Source of the DNA: Shimia sediminis
Lineage (GTDB): Bacteria > Pseudomonadota > Alphaproteobacteria > Rhodobacterales > Rhodobacteraceae
Assembly (NCBI RefSeq): GCF_003990645.1
Contig: NZ_RYZK01000003.1
Span: 248,001-312,000, forward strand
Length of the DNA: 64,000 nucleotides
Reading direction: 5' to 3'
Shown here: positions 44,733 through 53,451 of the stretch, one piece after another
How the letters are laid out: every line of letters starts with the position of its first letter
How positions within the stretch are numbered: position 1 is the stretch's first letter
Position numbers and translations under genes: made by a program
The notes under the pieces: generated by a model
Databases searched by the model: none
The model's input: the letters and a program-made list of their open reading frames with translations, nothing else
Told to the model about the DNA's origin: nothing

Positions 44733-45590
44733 ATGTTCAGTTTGATTTTTTTGTGTGGGTTCTTGGGCCTTGTTTTGTACGAGGTGGCAGAGGACGATGA
44801 TGAGCCCCAGCCTGAAAGCGATCCCAATGAACTTGCCTATGATGGCTCCGAGATATTGGAGGGCACCGAGGGGGATGATGCTCTGCCTGCTGATCAGAAC
44901 CCCGACTTGTCGCCTGATGTCATCCGGCTTCTGGGGGGGGACGACAGCGCGGTGGTTGAGTACCCTTTTGGAACCCAGGTGTTTGGTGGGGAGGGAGACG
45001 ACCATCTTGTCAGCACCGCGGTCGTGAACACGCTGGATGGCGGCGCCGGGGACGACACGCTGGAAGGGATTGATGCCACCCGTCTCTTGGGCGGCGAGGG
45101 CGATGATGAGATAACTGTCGAGCTGCATGTCGATCTGAACGATCAAACCGCCGTGGTTGAGGGCGGTGAGGGGGATGACAGCATCATGGTCTTTGCCGAT
45201 GCCGGATTGGATCATCCTGACACCGGGGGCGTTTCCTTGGCTGGCGGCGAGGGCGCTGACCGGTTTGAACTGCAGCTCACACTGCACAACAGCGAAGACG
45301 ATCTACAAGGGTCTGACGATCTGCTGGAGTCCGATATTGGCCGGATCGAAGATTTTGACCCGGCAGAGGATGCGCTGGTGGTGTCACTTGATCGCAGCGC
45401 TGAAAGCGCGGATCGGGACGTCGAGATCGGGTTTGTGCAGAGCGAAGAGAACGGTGTTTACACGACAGAGGTGACGCTGACGTTTGAAGCAACGGCGTCC
45501 GCAACCAGGGCCGAGACATCCTTTGCCATCCTTAGTACCGCGCCTTTTGCGATAGAAGACATTCAGTTCGTCGGAGTTTCAAGCCCCTGA
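44733..45590 (+). CDS. RTX-like calcium-binding protein with N-terminal helix
   Basis: 285 residues from ATG 44733 after GCAGGA; a TTG at 44727 is less likely. Residues 1-18 are hydrophobic (FSLIFLCGFLGLVLYEV) and then the chain is very acidic. Repeats of GG-x-G-x-D type occur several times: EGTEGDDAL, GGEGDDHLV, GGAGDDTL, GGEGDDEI, GGEGDDSI, GGEGADRF. These are the calcium-binding nonapeptides of the RTX family. No secretion signal of the classical RTX type is seen, so it may stay attached to the envelope. Confidence 0.8.
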   Translation: MFSLIFLCGFLGLVLYEVAEDDDEPQPESDPNELAYDGSEILEGTEGDDALPADQNPDLSPDVIRLLGGDDSAVVEYPFGTQVFGGEGDDHLVSTAVVNTLDGGAGDDTLEGIDATRLLGGEGDDEITVELHVDLNDQTAVVEGGEGDDSIMVFADAGLDHPDTGGVSLAGGEGADRFELQLTLHNSEDDLQGSDDLLESDIGRIEDFDPAEDALVVSLDRSAESADRDVEIGFVQSEENGVYTTEVTLTFEATASATRAETSFAILSTAPFAIEDIQFVGVSSP

Positions 45591-45662
45591 CCAAAAGTGG
45601 TGGTGTAGGGCAGGTGGTGCTCCCGCCCGGTTGTCAGGGCATCAGAAGATGCCCTGCACCCC

Positions 45663-45803
45663 GTTGGGCGTAGCCTCGCTGCGCTCGGGAAAGGCGCAAG
45701 GTCGAAAGGGGGGGGACGCGGCCGCGAGATGTTGTGCCCGGGGTATCCGGGACCAGTTAGAGAGGGGGAGAGCGAGTCCGAGCGCAGCGAGGCCACGCCC
45801 AAC
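45663..45803. repeat. 26-bp inverted repeat pair in a convergent gap
   Basis: The arms at 45663-45688 and 45778-45803 match at 25 of 26 positions after reversal (GTTGGGCGTAGCCTCGCTGC at the left edge). They flank 89 bases including GGGGGGGG. An outer pair (GTGCTCCCGCC at 45617-45627 and its exact complement at 45837-45847) makes the whole gap one long hairpin. It lies between the convergent RTX-like and DUF2233 genes. Confidence 0.75.
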
Positions 45804-45850
45804 ATCTGGCCACAGGCCGGCAGGCCTTGGGCAGATGGCGGGAGCACTCC

Positions 45851-46588
45851 CTAGTTGGACGAGACCACGCCCACGATCGGCCCCATCCAGAAGCCGGGGT
45901 CGGAGCGGTCGAGGTCAGGCGCGTGCAGGCGGCTGATCTTGCCGTCAAAGAACAGCGCGTTGGGGGTTTTCAGGTGATCGCGGAACAGGCTGCCAAAGGC
46001 GTGGAAGGTGACCGGGGTGTTGGAGATGGCAAAGATCGCCCGCGTGCCATCGGCGCTGGTGCCGACACCGTTGCGCAGAAAGCGCGAGGTGCTGTCGGGC
46101 AGGAACCGCGGGTGCAGGGCGCCGTCGATCACCAGCATCGGGCCGGATTGGCTGGCGTAGGTGCAGGCGGGGCGTTGGCGCTCAAAGGCAAGGGTCTCGA
46201 TCACGTCGGCGCGGCCCTCGCCGATACAGAACACCCCGTTTGGCAACAGGCCAAAGTTGCCCTTGCTGGCACCGGTCAACAGGCGACCCTCGGTCGTGTC
46301 GCCTTGGACATAGAGCCCCACCGGGCGTCGGTCGGCGTGGTACATGCCCGCATTCATCGCAAAGGACAGGCGCTGTCCGTCAGGCAACGCGCGCTCAATG
46401 CCGGAGAACTGGCCATAGGGGGCGCCTGCCTCGTCACGCAGGAACAGGCGCAGGTCGTCCTGTGCGGCGTCCACCTCGCAGATCGTATAGGCGTTGCCCT
46501 GATAGCTCAGGTCACGGCAGTCCACCGCGCCTGCCACCGATGCCGCCCAGGCCACACAAAGGGCAACAGAGGCGGCAAGCCATCTCAT
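45851..46588 (-). CDS. Secreted DUF2233 (phosphodiester glycosidase-like) protein
   Basis: 245 residues. A signal peptide ([19 protein letters not shown]) sends it to the periplasm. [19 protein letters not shown] and [15 protein letters not shown], with DGALHPRF and [16 protein letters not shown], match the NAGPA/DUF2233 family. Some members cleave N-acetylglucosamine phosphodiesters; here activity is not proven. Its start overlaps the rbfA stop by four bases. Confidence 0.85.
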   Translation of the reverse strand: MRWLAASVALCVAWAASVAGAVDCRDLSYQGNAYTICEVDAAQDDLRLFLRDEAGAPYGQFSGIERALPDGQRLSFAMNAGMYHADRRPVGLYVQGDTTEGRLLTGASKGNFGLLPNGVFCIGEGRADVIETLAFERQRPACTYASQSGPMLVIDGALHPRFLPDSTSRFLRNGVGTSADGTRAIFAISNTPVTFHAFGSLFRDHLKTPNALFFDGKISRLHAPDLDRSDPGFWMGPIVGVVSSN

Positions 46589-46986
46589 TCGTCAGGCTCA
46601 ATGTCCTGGCGCACGTGATCCTGGTTCAGCATGCGGCGGGTTTCGTCCATCTGGTCAAAGGTCTGATCCAGCTGGAACCGCAGGTCCGGGGTGAACTTGA
46701 GCCCGGTTTTCTTGCCAATCGCACGGCGCAGCTCGTGTTTGTTCTGGGCCAGCAGCTTCAGCACGTCCTCTTGCCCCTTGCCACCCAGCGGCAACACATA
46801 GGCCGTGGCGATCTTGAGGTCGGGCGATGTGCGCACTTCGCCCACGGTGATCGACATGCGGTTGAGGTCGGGGTCGTGGATATCCCCCCGCGCCAGCACC
46901 TCGGCCAGCGTACGACGGATCAATTCGCCAACACGAAGCTGACGTTGCGAGGGGCCGGGGCCATCATGAAACTTGTTCTTTGCCAT
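46585..46986 (-). CDS. rbfA: Ribosome-binding factor A
   Basis: 133 residues from ATG 46986 (MAKNKFHDG). RbfA is a 30S maturation factor with a KH-like fold. [21 protein letters not shown] at the start and [22 protein letters not shown] are characteristic, followed by the [13 protein letters not shown] segment. Size is normal. It is divergent from dapB; the 97-bp gap includes a run of nine Gs near 47041. Confidence 0.95.
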   Translation of the reverse strand: MAKNKFHDGPGPSQRQLRVGELIRRTLAEVLARGDIHDPDLNRMSITVGEVRTSPDLKIATAYVLPLGGKGQEDVLKLLAQNKHELRRAIGKKTGLKFTPDLRFQLDQTFDQMDETRRMLNQDHVRQDIEPDE

Positions 46987-47083
46987 GGCCCCCACTTAGG
47001 CGTTTCGGCAGGCTTTGCCAAGCGTTGAGGCTTGCGATAAAGGGGGGGGCACGCAATCAATCGCCGCTACAAGGGACAAGACA

Positions 47084-47893
47084 ATGGACAACCTGCCAGG
47101 GATCGTGATTACCGGGGCTTCGGGCCGCATGGGCCAGATGCTGATCAAGACCGTGGTGGACAGCCCCAAGGCGCAGCTGGTCGGCGCGATCGAGCGGGCA
47201 GGGCACCCTTGGGTCGGTATGGACATTGGCGAGGCCATGGGCGGGCAGGCGCTGGGCGTCACGGTCACCGACGAGCCGCTCGAGGCTTTTGCCAGGGCGC
47301 AGGCCGTGATCGACTTTACCGCCCCCGCCGCGACGCTGCAGTTTGCCAAACTGGCCGCACAGGCGCGTGCGGTGCATGTGATCGGCACCACCGGCATGAC
47401 GGATGAGGATATCGCCAAGCTGGGGCCATGCAGCCGTCATGCGGTGATCGTACGCGCCGGCAACATGTCGCTGGGCGTGAACCTCCTGACGCAGCTCACC
47501 AAAAAGGTCGCCGCCGCACTGGACGAGGATTTCGACATCGAGATCATTGAATCGCACCACAACCAAAAGGTCGATGCGCCCTCGGGCACGGCACTGATGC
47601 TGGGCGAAGCCGCTGCCGAAGGGCGCGGTGTCACGCTGTCGGATGTGGCCGACCGGGGTCGTGACGGCATCACCGGCGCGCGCAAGCCCGGTGACATCGG
47701 CTTTGTCGCCATCCGTGGCGGCGACATCGTAGGCGAGCATGACGTGATGTTTGCCGCCCCCGGTGAGCGTATCGTGCTGCGCCATCTGGCCAGCGACCGC
47801 GCGGTCTTTGCCCGTGGCGCGCTAAAGGCCGCCCTGTGGGGGCAGGACAAGAAACCCGGCGAATATGACATGCTGGATGTGCTGGGGCTCTAG
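47084..47893 (+). CDS. dapB: 4-hydroxy-tetrahydrodipicolinate reductase (DapB)
   Basis: 269 residues from ATG 47084. DapB performs the NAD(P)H reduction in lysine and diaminopimelate synthesis. The dinucleotide motif GASGRMGQM begins near residue 9, GTTGMTDED is the central motif, and [18 protein letters not shown] contains the catalytic His pair and Lys. Family length fits. Confidence 0.96.
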   Translation: MDNLPGIVITGASGRMGQMLIKTVVDSPKAQLVGAIERAGHPWVGMDIGEAMGGQALGVTVTDEPLEAFARAQAVIDFTAPAATLQFAKLAAQARAVHVIGTTGMTDEDIAKLGPCSRHAVIVRAGNMSLGVNLLTQLTKKVAAALDEDFDIEIIESHHNQKVDAPSGTALMLGEAAAEGRGVTLSDVADRGRDGITGARKPGDIGFVAIRGGDIVGEHDVMFAAPGERIVLRHLASDRAVFARGALKAALWGQDKKPGEYDMLDVLGL

Positions 47894-48023
47894 GTCTGCA
47901 AACACCGCCCCGGACCTGATCCGAGGCTTTGACGGGTCAAAATAGCTTCTCGAGGTCCCTGAAAAATGCCCCGCACGGTGTCGTGCCCTGCGTGGTGCCA
48001 TCACGGGCCAGCGGTGACATGGC

Positions 48024-48725
48024 TTAGTCGAAAACGTCCATTACTGTTCTTAACTCGCCAATCTGATCGGTGACGTTCGCAGCGTCCAACATCAGCTCGA
48101 TGTCCTTCGCGTAATCGGCAAAATGATTGAGGTTGCCCAAACCGTTTTCCTTTTTGGCGAAAACCGTAAGAGAGCCATAGACTGCACCCTTGATGATTTT
48201 GACATTGCAATGCAGGGACCGTTTTTCTTCTGTTTCAATTCGGGCCCACCCCACGCATGAAACCCAATGATCCGGTACGTCAGACTTGCCCTCAGGTACA
48301 TAGAAGAAAACGGCTCTGTGTGGCTTGCCACTTGGTTCAAGCGGCTTCGACTCAAAGGTTTCATAAAGAGACGCGCCAAAACGCCTCAAACCAGCTTTAG
48401 ATAAGCTCCGGATTTCAGTGGATCGTCGATCACTGCCGTCTATTTTTTCTATAACCCTCAAAGTGTACGGCGAGTATGTTGAGAACGTGTTCTTAACCAA
48501 TGACGGGTTCAGCCTCAGATTAAACTGACGCCACCGTCCTCCACCGACGCCCCAGCCGCCGCAGGTTCGATAGTATTCCTCACCCATCCGTACAACGATC
48601 CCGTGGGGCGCATGGCGGTCCTTAGGCGCACAAAACGAGGTTGGTTCCGCTTGTACAGAGGCTTGTTTCACGCCGAGCAAAAAGACACAAACCGCGATAA
48701 CTAACGCGCCTTTCCATCCAGCCAT
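48024..48725 (-). CDS. Secreted hypothetical protein, AT-richer than neighbours
   Basis: 233 residues from ATG 48725, inside a slightly longer frame. Residues 1-26 look like a signal peptide (KGALVIAVCVFLLGVKQASVQA). Several cysteines (for example CAPKDRHAPHG, RTCGGWG, WVSCVGWARIE, LHCNV) may form disulfides. No family is recognised. By eye its base composition is lower in GC than dapB and rsmB on either side, consistent with recent gain. Confidence 0.7.
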   Translation of the reverse strand: MAGWKGALVIAVCVFLLGVKQASVQAEPTSFCAPKDRHAPHGIVVRMGEEYYRTCGGWGVGGGRWRQFNLRLNPSLVKNTFSTYSPYTLRVIEKIDGSDRRSTEIRSLSKAGLRRFGASLYETFESKPLEPSGKPHRAVFFYVPEGKSDVPDHWVSCVGWARIETEEKRSLHCNVKIIKGAVYGSLTVFAKKENGLGNLNHFADYAKDIELMLDAANVTDQIGELRTVMDVFD

Positions 48726-48742
48726 GGCGATCCTACACATAC

Positions 48743-48931
48743 TCAGAAATCGATCGCGATTCCCTTTTTCTCCCAGTCGCCATAGCGCACCGGTTCCGGG
48801 CCGTCGCGCCCGCCCAATTCAGTCGGCATCTCCAGCGCTTTCGCCTTTTTGCGGCGCTCTTCGGCCTCGGCCAGCGCGCGTTGGGCGGCGGGGGGCAGGT
48901 CTGTTTGGGGCTGATCTGAATTATCGCTCAT
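48743..48931 (-). CDS. DUF1674/SDHAF4-like small protein
   Basis: 62 residues from ATG 48931. The C-terminus ERRYGDWEKKGIAIDF-type signature (here VRYGDWEKKGIAIDF) is the hallmark of DUF1674, the bacterial relative of succinate dehydrogenase assembly factor 4. The N-terminal part is polar and helical (AAQRALAEAEERRKKAKALE). It is divergent from rsmB. Confidence 0.88.
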   Translation of the reverse strand: MSDNSDQPQTDLPPAAQRALAEAEERRKKAKALEMPTELGGRDGPEPVRYGDWEKKGIAIDF

Positions 48932-49007
48932 GGTCAGGGTTCCTTTCGGGCCGTACCCTTGATATACGCGCCCGTCCCTTGCAGACAAGGTTTTAAGGAG
49001 CGTCCCA

Positions 49008-50276
49008 ATGTCCCAGAGCGGAATTCAGGCCCGTCGCAGCGCGGTTTACCTGTTGGATCAGGTTTTGGGTGAAGGGCGCCTCTTGTCAGAACTGATCGGC
49101 GGCGGCGCGCTGGAAAAGCTGCAGCCCGAGGATCGCGCCCGTGCACAGCGGTTGGCGACCGATACCCTGCGTGGTCTGGAACGTGCCGACCGTATCCTGC
49201 AGAAGCACCTGCAAAAATATCCGCCGCTGACCGTGCGCAATACCCTGCGGCTGGCCACCATCGAGCTGTGCGCCGGGGGCGCGGCCCATGGTGTGGTGAA
49301 CGCGGCGGTCGAAATTGTCGGGCGCAGCAAGAACACCGCCTCGATGAAGGGGCTCGTGAACGCCGTGCTGCGCAAGGTTGTTGTCACGGGGCCGGAAACC
49401 TGGCCGATCCTGCGCACCCCGCGTCTGCCGAAATGGCTGCGTGGGCCGTTGGTCGCGGCCTATGGCCCCGAGACCGTTGCCGCCATCGAGGTCGCGCATT
49501 ACGCGGGCGCGCCGCTGGACCTCACGGCCAAGGGCGACAAGGGCGCGCTGCATCGCTCGCTGGGTGGGACCTTTTTGCCCACGGGCACCGTGCGCTTGGA
49601 CAATGCGGGTCAGGTCTCGGAATTGCCGGGCTTCAAGAAAGGCAGCTGGTGGGTGCAGGACGCCGCCGCTGCGATCCCGGTGCAGGTGCTGAACCCGCAA
49701 GCCGGAGAAAAGATCCTTGATCTCTGCGCCGCTCCCGGCGGCAAGACCATGCAGATCGCGGCCTCGGGGGCCGAGGTCACGGCGGTGGATGATTCCGCAA
49801 GCCGCATGACCCGGCTGCAACAGAACCTCAAACGCACCAAGCTGAAAGCAGAGTGCATCGTTGGCGACGTCATGGCGCAATCCGGCCAATGGGACGCGAT
49901 CCTGCTGGATGCGCCCTGTTCGGCCACCGGCACCATCCGCCGCCACCCCGACCTGCCGCATGCCAAGGACGGCAGCGAATTTGGCGCGCTGATCGAGATG
50001 CAGGCGGTGATGCTGGACCATGCCCTCAGCCTGCTGAAACCCGGCGGGCGGCTGGTGTTTTGTACCTGCTCGCTCCTGCCCGACGAAGGCGAATGCCAGG
50101 TCGAAGACGCGCTGGGCCGCCACAAGGGCCTGACAACCGACCAAGAGGCCCTGGCCATTCCTGGCATCGACCCGGCCTGGATCACCGAAGAGGGCGGCTT
50201 GCGCCTGCGCCCTGACTACTGGGCGGATCAGGGCGGCATGGACGGCTTTTACATCGCGGTCCTGCGCAAAGCCTGA
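49008..50276 (+). CDS. rsmB: 16S rRNA m5C967 methyltransferase (RsmB)
   Basis: 422 residues. The N-terminal NusB-like domain (RRSAVYLLDQVLGEGRLLSEL) is followed by the methyltransferase domain with ILDLCAAPGGKTMQIAA as the SAM motif and DAPCSATGTIRRHPDLP carrying one catalytic Cys; the second is in LVFCTCSLLPDEGE. RsmB methylates cytosine 967 of 16S rRNA. Family length is correct. Confidence 0.94.
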   Translation: MSQSGIQARRSAVYLLDQVLGEGRLLSELIGGGALEKLQPEDRARAQRLATDTLRGLERADRILQKHLQKYPPLTVRNTLRLATIELCAGGAAHGVVNAAVEIVGRSKNTASMKGLVNAVLRKVVVTGPETWPILRTPRLPKWLRGPLVAAYGPETVAAIEVAHYAGAPLDLTAKGDKGALHRSLGGTFLPTGTVRLDNAGQVSELPGFKKGSWWVQDAAAAIPVQVLNPQAGEKILDLCAAPGGKTMQIAASGAEVTAVDDSASRMTRLQQNLKRTKLKAECIVGDVMAQSGQWDAILLDAPCSATGTIRRHPDLPHAKDGSEFGALIEMQAVMLDHALSLLKPGGRLVFCTCSLLPDEGECQVEDALGRHKGLTTDQEALAIPGIDPAWITEEGGLRLRPDYWADQGGMDGFYIAVLRKA

Positions 50277-50277
50277 T

Positions 50278-50344
50278 CCTTCTTTTGGCCAAAAATATCC
50301 CGGGGTGAATTGCCCCCCTCGGGGGGCAAGAGGGGCAGCGCCCC
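50278..50344. repeat. Intergenic repeat element, copy 3 (rsmB/M16)
   Basis: The element starts CCTTCTTTTGGCC, then AAAAATATCCCGGGG and TGAATTGCCC, and ends with CCCCCCTCGGGGGGC and GGGGCAGCGCCCC hairpins. It nearly matches copy 2 at 33569 and likewise lies between two convergent genes, just after the plus-strand stop. Confidence 0.8.
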
Positions 50345-51642
50345 TAAACCCCCTCGGGCTTGCCCACCACGACAAAGGTCAGCCCCTCGGGCTGCAACAG
50401 CTCACCCGCCACCCGGTTCACATCCTCCAGCGTCACGGCGTTCACCTTGTCGTTGCGGGTGACGATATAGTCGATGGGCAGGCCCTGTATCTGCATGCCG
50501 ACCATGATCCGGGCAATCGACCCGTTGCCGTCAAAGCGCAGTGGGTAGGCGCCGGTCAGCAGCGCCTTGGCCTTGTCCAGCTCATCCTGCGTGACGCCCT
50601 CGGCCGCCATGCGGGCCCATTCGGCGCGGATCACCTCGATCGCCTCGCCAATCCGGTCATTGGCCGAGGATACGCTGCCCATGTACAGGGCCGCGTGGTC
50701 CTTGGGCACGAGGTAGGAGTAAACCCCATAGGTCAGCCCGCGCTTGACACGCACCTCTTCCATCAGACGGCTTTCAAAGCCACTGCCCCCAAGGATCGTG
50801 TTGAGCAGGTAAGCGGCAAAAAAGTCATCGTGATCCCGTTCCATGCCGATCTGGCCGAACAGGGCGACGGACTGTGGCGTGTCGAACTCGACAACCTGGG
50901 TGCTGCCATCCAGCGCCGGGGCCACCTTGCCCGGCATCGGCGCGCCGGTGTCCGGCAGGTCCGCCAAAAGCCTGTCGAGCAACAGGCCCAGCTCTTCCTC
51001 GGTGATGTCGCCCACGGCCCCGACAAACAGACGGTCACGCGTCAGCACGGACTGATGCGCGGCGCGGATGTCGTCCTGGCTCAGGGCGGTGACGCTGTCC
51101 AGCGTGCCCTTCAGTGACGTGGCATAGGGGTGATCCCCAAAGGCCTGCGCATCAAAGGCGCGGCCCGCGATGTCGTTGGGATCGGTCTCGGACGAGCGGA
51201 TGCCAGCCAGCACCTGCTGGCGCACGCGCTCCAGCGAGACCTCGTCAAACGTCGGTTCGATGATCGACAGGCGCAACAGCTCGACCGCCTCATCGCGGTT
51301 CTCGGTCAGGAACCGCGCCGAGATCGAGGCCGTGTCGTCCCCGATGTCATAGGTGAACTGTGCGGCCAGCGCCTCGGAGGCGCGGGCAAAGCCCTGGGAA
51401 TCCAGATCCCCGGCGCCTTCTTCCAGCAATCCCATCATCAGGTTGGTGGCGCCGCGCTTGCCGGGGGCATCCAGCGATGCGCCGCCCTGAAACCGCAGCT
51501 CCAGCGCCACAAAGGGGATTGAGGGTTCTTCGACCAGCCATGCGGTGATGCCGCCGGGCGAGGTGACTTCCTTGATCCGGACCTCGGCCCAGGCGGGCAG
51601 CGTGGCAAAGATCGTGACGGCAACGGCAATCAGGAACCTCAT
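50344..51642 (-). CDS. M16 peptidase-family protein, non-catalytic-type partner
   Basis: 432 residues. A signal peptide (FLIAVAVTIFATLPAWA) is present. The M16 core is recognisable (VALELRFQGGASLDAPGKRGATNLMMGLLEEGAG), but the HxxEH zinc motif is replaced around LMMGLLEEGAG. This is the usual pattern of the inactive partner in two-subunit M16 enzymes such as PqqL/MPP-like pairs. Its start overlaps the stop of the active partner by four bases. Confidence 0.9.
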   Translation of the reverse strand: MRFLIAVAVTIFATLPAWAEVRIKEVTSPGGITAWLVEEPSIPFVALELRFQGGASLDAPGKRGATNLMMGLLEEGAGDLDSQGFARASEALAAQFTYDIGDDTASISARFLTENRDEAVELLRLSIIEPTFDEVSLERVRQQVLAGIRSSETDPNDIAGRAFDAQAFGDHPYATSLKGTLDSVTALSQDDIRAAHQSVLTRDRLFVGAVGDITEEELGLLLDRLLADLPDTGAPMPGKVAPALDGSTQVVEFDTPQSVALFGQIGMERDHDDFFAAYLLNTILGGSGFESRLMEEVRVKRGLTYGVYSYLVPKDHAALYMGSVSSANDRIGEAIEVIRAEWARMAAEGVTQDELDKAKALLTGAYPLRFDGNGSIARIMVGMQIQGLPIDYIVTRNDKVNAVTLEDVNRVAGELLQPEGLTFVVVGKPEGV

Positions 51643-52979
51643 TGTGATACCTCCTTGGGCGCAGGGGCCATCAGCCAGCCGGTGACAGAATGGCGGTCCT
51701 GGAACACCAGTCTGGCGGCGGCTTTCACGTCTTCTGCCGTGACCGCCTGCAACACCTGTGGCCAGTCCTGCACATCCTGAATGGTCAGACCCGAGGTCAG
51801 CGCACGGCCATAGCGGTTGGCCAGCGATTCCACGCTGTCACGGCCATAGATCTGCGAGGCGCGCAGCTGCATCTTGATCCGGTCCAGATGCTCCTGATCG
51901 ATCTCGGCCTGCATAAAGGCCGCAAGGGCCTCATCCATCGCCGTCTCGGCATCCTCGAGGCTGACCCCGTGGCTTGGCACAACCGTCACGTTGAACGCGG
52001 TTCTGTCGAGCGTGGTGCCGCGATAAAAGGCGCCGGTGTAGACCGCAACTTTCTGGTCGAATTGCAGCCGTTCGTTCAGGAACGACGTGGTGCCACCCCC
52101 CAAAAGCTCGGCCAGAATGGTCAGGGCGGCGGCGGTTTCCTGATCGCCCGGATTGCGCTCGGGGGCGAGGTAGTTGCGGGTGACATAGGGCTGTGACACG
52201 CGGGCATCCTCGAACACCAGCCGACGCGCGGCGTTTTGCACCGGCTCCTGCGGGCGCTGACGTGGGCCAAGGTCGGGGTTGGCAGGCAGAACACCGTAAT
52301 AGGTCTCCGCCAGCGCGCGCACCGCGTCCGGGGTCACATCACCGGCCACCACCAGCACCGCGTTGTTGGGCGCATAATAGGTGGTGTAATAGGCCAGCGC
52401 ATCGTCCAGCGACAGATCGACCATCTCGTGACGCCAGCCGATGATCGGTACGCCATAGCGATGGTTGAGGTATTGCGCGGCATCCATCTGTTCACGCATC
52501 AGCGCGCCGGGGCTGTTTTCGACCCGCTGATTGCGCTCTTCGATGATGACATCGCGTTCGGTCAGGATATCGCCCTCGTCCAGTTGCAGATTGACCATGC
52601 GGTCGCTTTCCATCTGCATCATCAGCTCAAGCCGATCAGCGGCAACGCGCTGGAAATAGGCGGTGTAGTCGTAGCTGGTAAAGGCATTGTCACGCCCGCC
52701 ATTGGCGGCGACCGTGGCCGAGAATTCGCCCGACTCCATGGTCTCGGTGCCCTTGAACAACAGGTGCTCGAGGAAATGCGCCACGCCGGACACGCCGGGC
52801 TGCTCATCTGCGGAACCGGCACGGTACCACACCATGTGCATGACCACCGGGGCGCGGTGATCTTCGATCACCACCACCTGCATCCCGTTATCCAGCTGGA
52901 AATCGGTGACCTGGTCTTTGGCAAAGGCGGGCAGGGCTGCCAGCGTCGCACCCAAGACCAGGGCCAGAACGCGTCGCAT
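51639..52979 (-). CDS. M16 zinc peptidase, catalytic
   Basis: 446 residues from ATG 52979 (site GGGAGAAG). A signal peptide (RVLALVLGATLAALPAFA) is present. The zinc motif HFLEHLLFKGTETM gives HxxEH, with the third ligand Glu further on. Periplasmic peptidases of this kind degrade short peptides. It acts with the following non-catalytic partner gene. Confidence 0.94.
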   Translation of the reverse strand: MRRVLALVLGATLAALPAFAKDQVTDFQLDNGMQVVVIEDHRAPVVMHMVWYRAGSADEQPGVSGVAHFLEHLLFKGTETMESGEFSATVAANGGRDNAFTSYDYTAYFQRVAADRLELMMQMESDRMVNLQLDEGDILTERDVIIEERNQRVENSPGALMREQMDAAQYLNHRYGVPIIGWRHEMVDLSLDDALAYYTTYYAPNNAVLVVAGDVTPDAVRALAETYYGVLPANPDLGPRQRPQEPVQNAARRLVFEDARVSQPYVTRNYLAPERNPGDQETAAALTILAELLGGGTTSFLNERLQFDQKVAVYTGAFYRGTTLDRTAFNVTVVPSHGVSLEDAETAMDEALAAFMQAEIDQEHLDRIKMQLRASQIYGRDSVESLANRYGRALTSGLTIQDVQDWPQVLQAVTAEDVKAAARLVFQDRHSVTGWLMAPAPKEVSQ

Positions 52980-53451
52980 GCGCTTCTCCCTGTTTGTTGG
53001 TTTGTTTCCAAGGATAGTTACGACCCCTTGAAGCGGCTTCAAGGGGCAAACACACGATGTCACGAATAGTTTTTCAGGCGGTGAAATGGATCAGGGACAC
53101 CATGGGCTGTTTTGTTGCCTCATGGATAGAGCGAAATCAGCGGCGCTGCCTTCGCGTTGCGCATCCAAAGTTGCCTGGAAACGCATAATCTTTCCCGCCA
53201 GCGCCCAAGAGCCAGCGGCCATTCCTTCTGCGATGTTCGGATAACCGATATGCGGGACAATGCGACCAATCACCGGACCCGGTCCAAAGGCAGTGTCGGA
53301 GCGTATTATCATTTCGTTCAAACCGCTGCATTCACTGCAATAGGCTCCTCGCTGCCTAACGGGTTTAGGGCGAGAGGTTCGAAACCTATTGGCGGTTTTT
53401 GAAAATGCGGCGTCCTCACATGCGAGGACGCCCGGGCGCTTTGCGTTTGAT
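52980..53451. other. Intergenic region at the left border of the second accessory block
   Basis: The 472-bp gap contains the M16 promoter side, and, further right, several interleaved inverted repeats (AATAGG/CCTATT at 53338-53390). No credible gene is present; a 76-codon open frame on the minus strand lacks a ribosome site and any family character. Confidence 0.5.
53410..53431 (-). terminator. Terminator for the M20 gene
   Basis: GCGTCCTC and GAGGACGC pair perfectly around ACATGC; on the minus strand the stem is followed by CGCATTTTC. It lies 20 bases beyond the M20 stop and ends the ABC/GGT/M20 transcript. Confidence 0.85.

Noticed and set aside
44594-44800. Small 68-codon frame ahead of the RTX-like gene
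   Set aside because: It has no ribosome site, runs into the RTX-like gene in another frame and has no recognisable character.
53091-53321. 76-codon frame on the minus strand in the gap right of the M16 genes
   Set aside because: No ribosome site or family pattern. The gap also contains repeats that break normal coding composition.
53322-53396. tRNA-like 75-base segment with GGTTCGAAACC and possible end pairing ACCGCTG/TGGCGGT
   Set aside because: The T-loop-like part is convincing only on its own. No D-loop pattern, no regular anticodon arm and no CCA end fit the length, so it is treated as chance or a decayed remnant.
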